A stretch of DNA of 6,498 nucleotides from Chitinophagaceae bacterium (GTDB lineage Bacteria; Bacteroidota; Bacteroidia; Chitinophagales; Chitinophagaceae). Below, in pieces: positions 5,758-6,498 of the stretch. The notes under the pieces are model-generated. The model ran no database searches. It was given only the letters and a program-made list of their open reading frames with translations, and was not told the DNA's origin. Made by a program: the position numbers and the translations under genes. Numbering within the stretch: position 1 is the stretch's first letter; every line of letters starts with the position of its first letter. The stretch covers positions 1-6,498 of the forward strand of contig JADGPY010000180.1 in the NCBI GenBank assembly GCA_017882205.1. Reading direction: 5' to 3'.

Positions 5758-6498
5758 ATGAAAAAGTTAGGTACGCTCGTTGCCGTTATTATAATAGCAA
5801 CAGCATTACTCGATTCCTGTCAAAAATTGGAAGAGATCACTTCGGTTGCAAATGGTGACCACAGTCATGGTCACTTGCAACAAACAAAAATTTATTCTTC
5901 GGAAGTAGCTTTTAAATGGATGGACATACAACTGCGTTTAATGCGGACAAATCCAACGCCTCTTGGAGGTGTGCCTCCTCAGCGCTATTTTGGCTACAGT
6001 GCCATAGCTTTGTATGAATCTGTGGTACCGGGTATGCCCGCGTATCAGAGTTTGTCGGGGCAGTTAACTGATATGCCTGGTATGCCACATACTCTCCCAG
6101 GGCACGCTTATTACTGGCCAGAATGCGGAAATGCGGCCTTAGCTGCCATGACCCGAGATTTTTTTACCAATGCTTCTATTGCCAACAAAGCATCAGTTGA
6201 TTCTTTAGAAAATGCTTTGAAAAGTGCTTATCAAATGGATACGGATACCGCAGAGTTCAATCGGTCGGCGAATTTTGGTAAAGCCGTTGCATCGCTAGTT
6301 TTTGATTGGTCGAAGGCTGATGGTGCCTCTAATGCTAATGCACCTTATATTCCACCAGTGGGAGCTGGATTATGGGCTCCTACACCTCCTGCATTTGCAC
6401 CAGCTTTCGGACCTTATTGGGGAAACAACCGCCTGATGCTTGCAAATAGCCTTGATGGTGTCGCACCAGAAGCTCCCCCGGTTTATTCAGAAGACCCA
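5758..6498 (+). CDS. Vanadium haloperoxidase-like (PAP2 superfamily) lipoprotein, N-terminal part
   Basis: The ATG at 5758 opens a frame that runs off the right edge without a stop; 247 residues are visible. Residues 1-20 are a lipoprotein signal (KK, then a hydrophobic core) ending in LLDSC, with the lipidated Cys at 21. Export and membrane anchoring are therefore expected. A short linker contains DHSHGH (34-39). From about 48 the chain resembles bacterial vanadium-dependent haloperoxidases: a helix with VAFKWMDIQLRLMRTNPTP, then YFGYSAIALYESVV, and later GLWAPTPPAFAPAFGPYWG (204-222), the W-x-PTPP-x-F...P-x-WG signature of that group. The catalytic residues (the K...RP, SGH and final His motifs) lie in the C-terminal half, outside the window, so haloperoxidase versus phosphatase activity cannot be decided. 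The start has an A-rich leader (AAAAGAAATTATT) and no Shine-Dalgarno site. It diverges from the hemerythrin-like gene over 235 bp. Confidence 0.85.
   Translation, partial: MKKLGTLVAVIIIATALLDSCQKLEEITSVANGDHSHGHLQQTKIYSSEVAFKWMDIQLRLMRTNPTPLGGVPPQRYFGYSAIALYESVVPGMPAYQSLSGQLTDMPGMPHTLPGHAYYWPECGNAALAAMTRDFFTNASIANKASVDSLENALKSAYQMDTDTAEFNRSANFGKAVASLVFDWSKADGASNANAPYIPPVGAGLWAPTPPAFAPAFGPYWGNNRLMLANSLDGVAPEAPPVYSEDP

Noticed and set aside
1..6498. tRNA, rRNA, CRISPR array, insertion sequence or prophage remnants
   Set aside because: No cloverleaf-like segment, regular spaced repeats, transposase motifs or terminal inverted repeats were seen; non-coding stretches are all under 240 bp.

Overview
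The window most likely comes from a member of the Bacteroidota. This is inferred from four things: an ~800-residue tandem FtsX/MacB-type permease, a LytS/LytTR two-component pair, a lipoprotein signal with a relaxed lipobox (LLDSC), and the absence of Shine-Dalgarno-like sites together with TAnnTTTG-like promoter elements. The DNA is moderately AT-rich. No RNA gene, insertion sequence, CRISPR array or phage gene is visible. Every gene is intact except the two cut by the window edges.

Layout. (1) 1-314, plus strand: the C-terminal ~103 residues of a SIS-domain protein of the UPF0309 type, running in from the left. (2) 365-4748, minus strand, read right to left: a large ABC-transporter permease (4748-2307), a four-helix membrane sensor histidine kinase (2202-1075) and a LytTR response regulator (1078-365). 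Kinase and regulator overlap in ATGA and must be co-translated; a 104-bp gap separates them from the permease. The SIS gene and the regulator converge on a 50-bp spacer holding an imperfect hairpin with a T-run on the minus strand. (3) 4872-5522, minus strand: a hemerythrin-like (HHE) di-iron protein. (4) 5758-6498, plus strand, leaving the window: the N-terminal 247 residues of a lipoprotein resembling vanadium-dependent haloperoxidases (PAP2 superfamily).

How the parts may work together. The permease-kinase-regulator block looks like a sensing unit tied to an envelope transporter; no ATPase subunit for the permease lies in the window. Just upstream of the permease is a good -7 promoter element (TACTTTTG), and 30-56 bp further upstream there is a cluster of three ACCsG units about one helical turn apart. 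That cluster could be the LytTR target, although part of it also reads as a terminator for the hemerythrin gene.

The strongest unexplained signal is in the 235-bp region between the divergent hemerythrin and haloperoxidase-like genes. It is a perfect palindrome of two 12-bp arms separated by 2 bp, ending 19 bp before the hemerythrin start codon, with a degenerate partial copy 37 bp further upstream. It looks like an operator for a dimeric repressor. A redox- or nitric-oxide-sensing Rrf2-type regulator is a reasonable guess but cannot be shown from this sequence.
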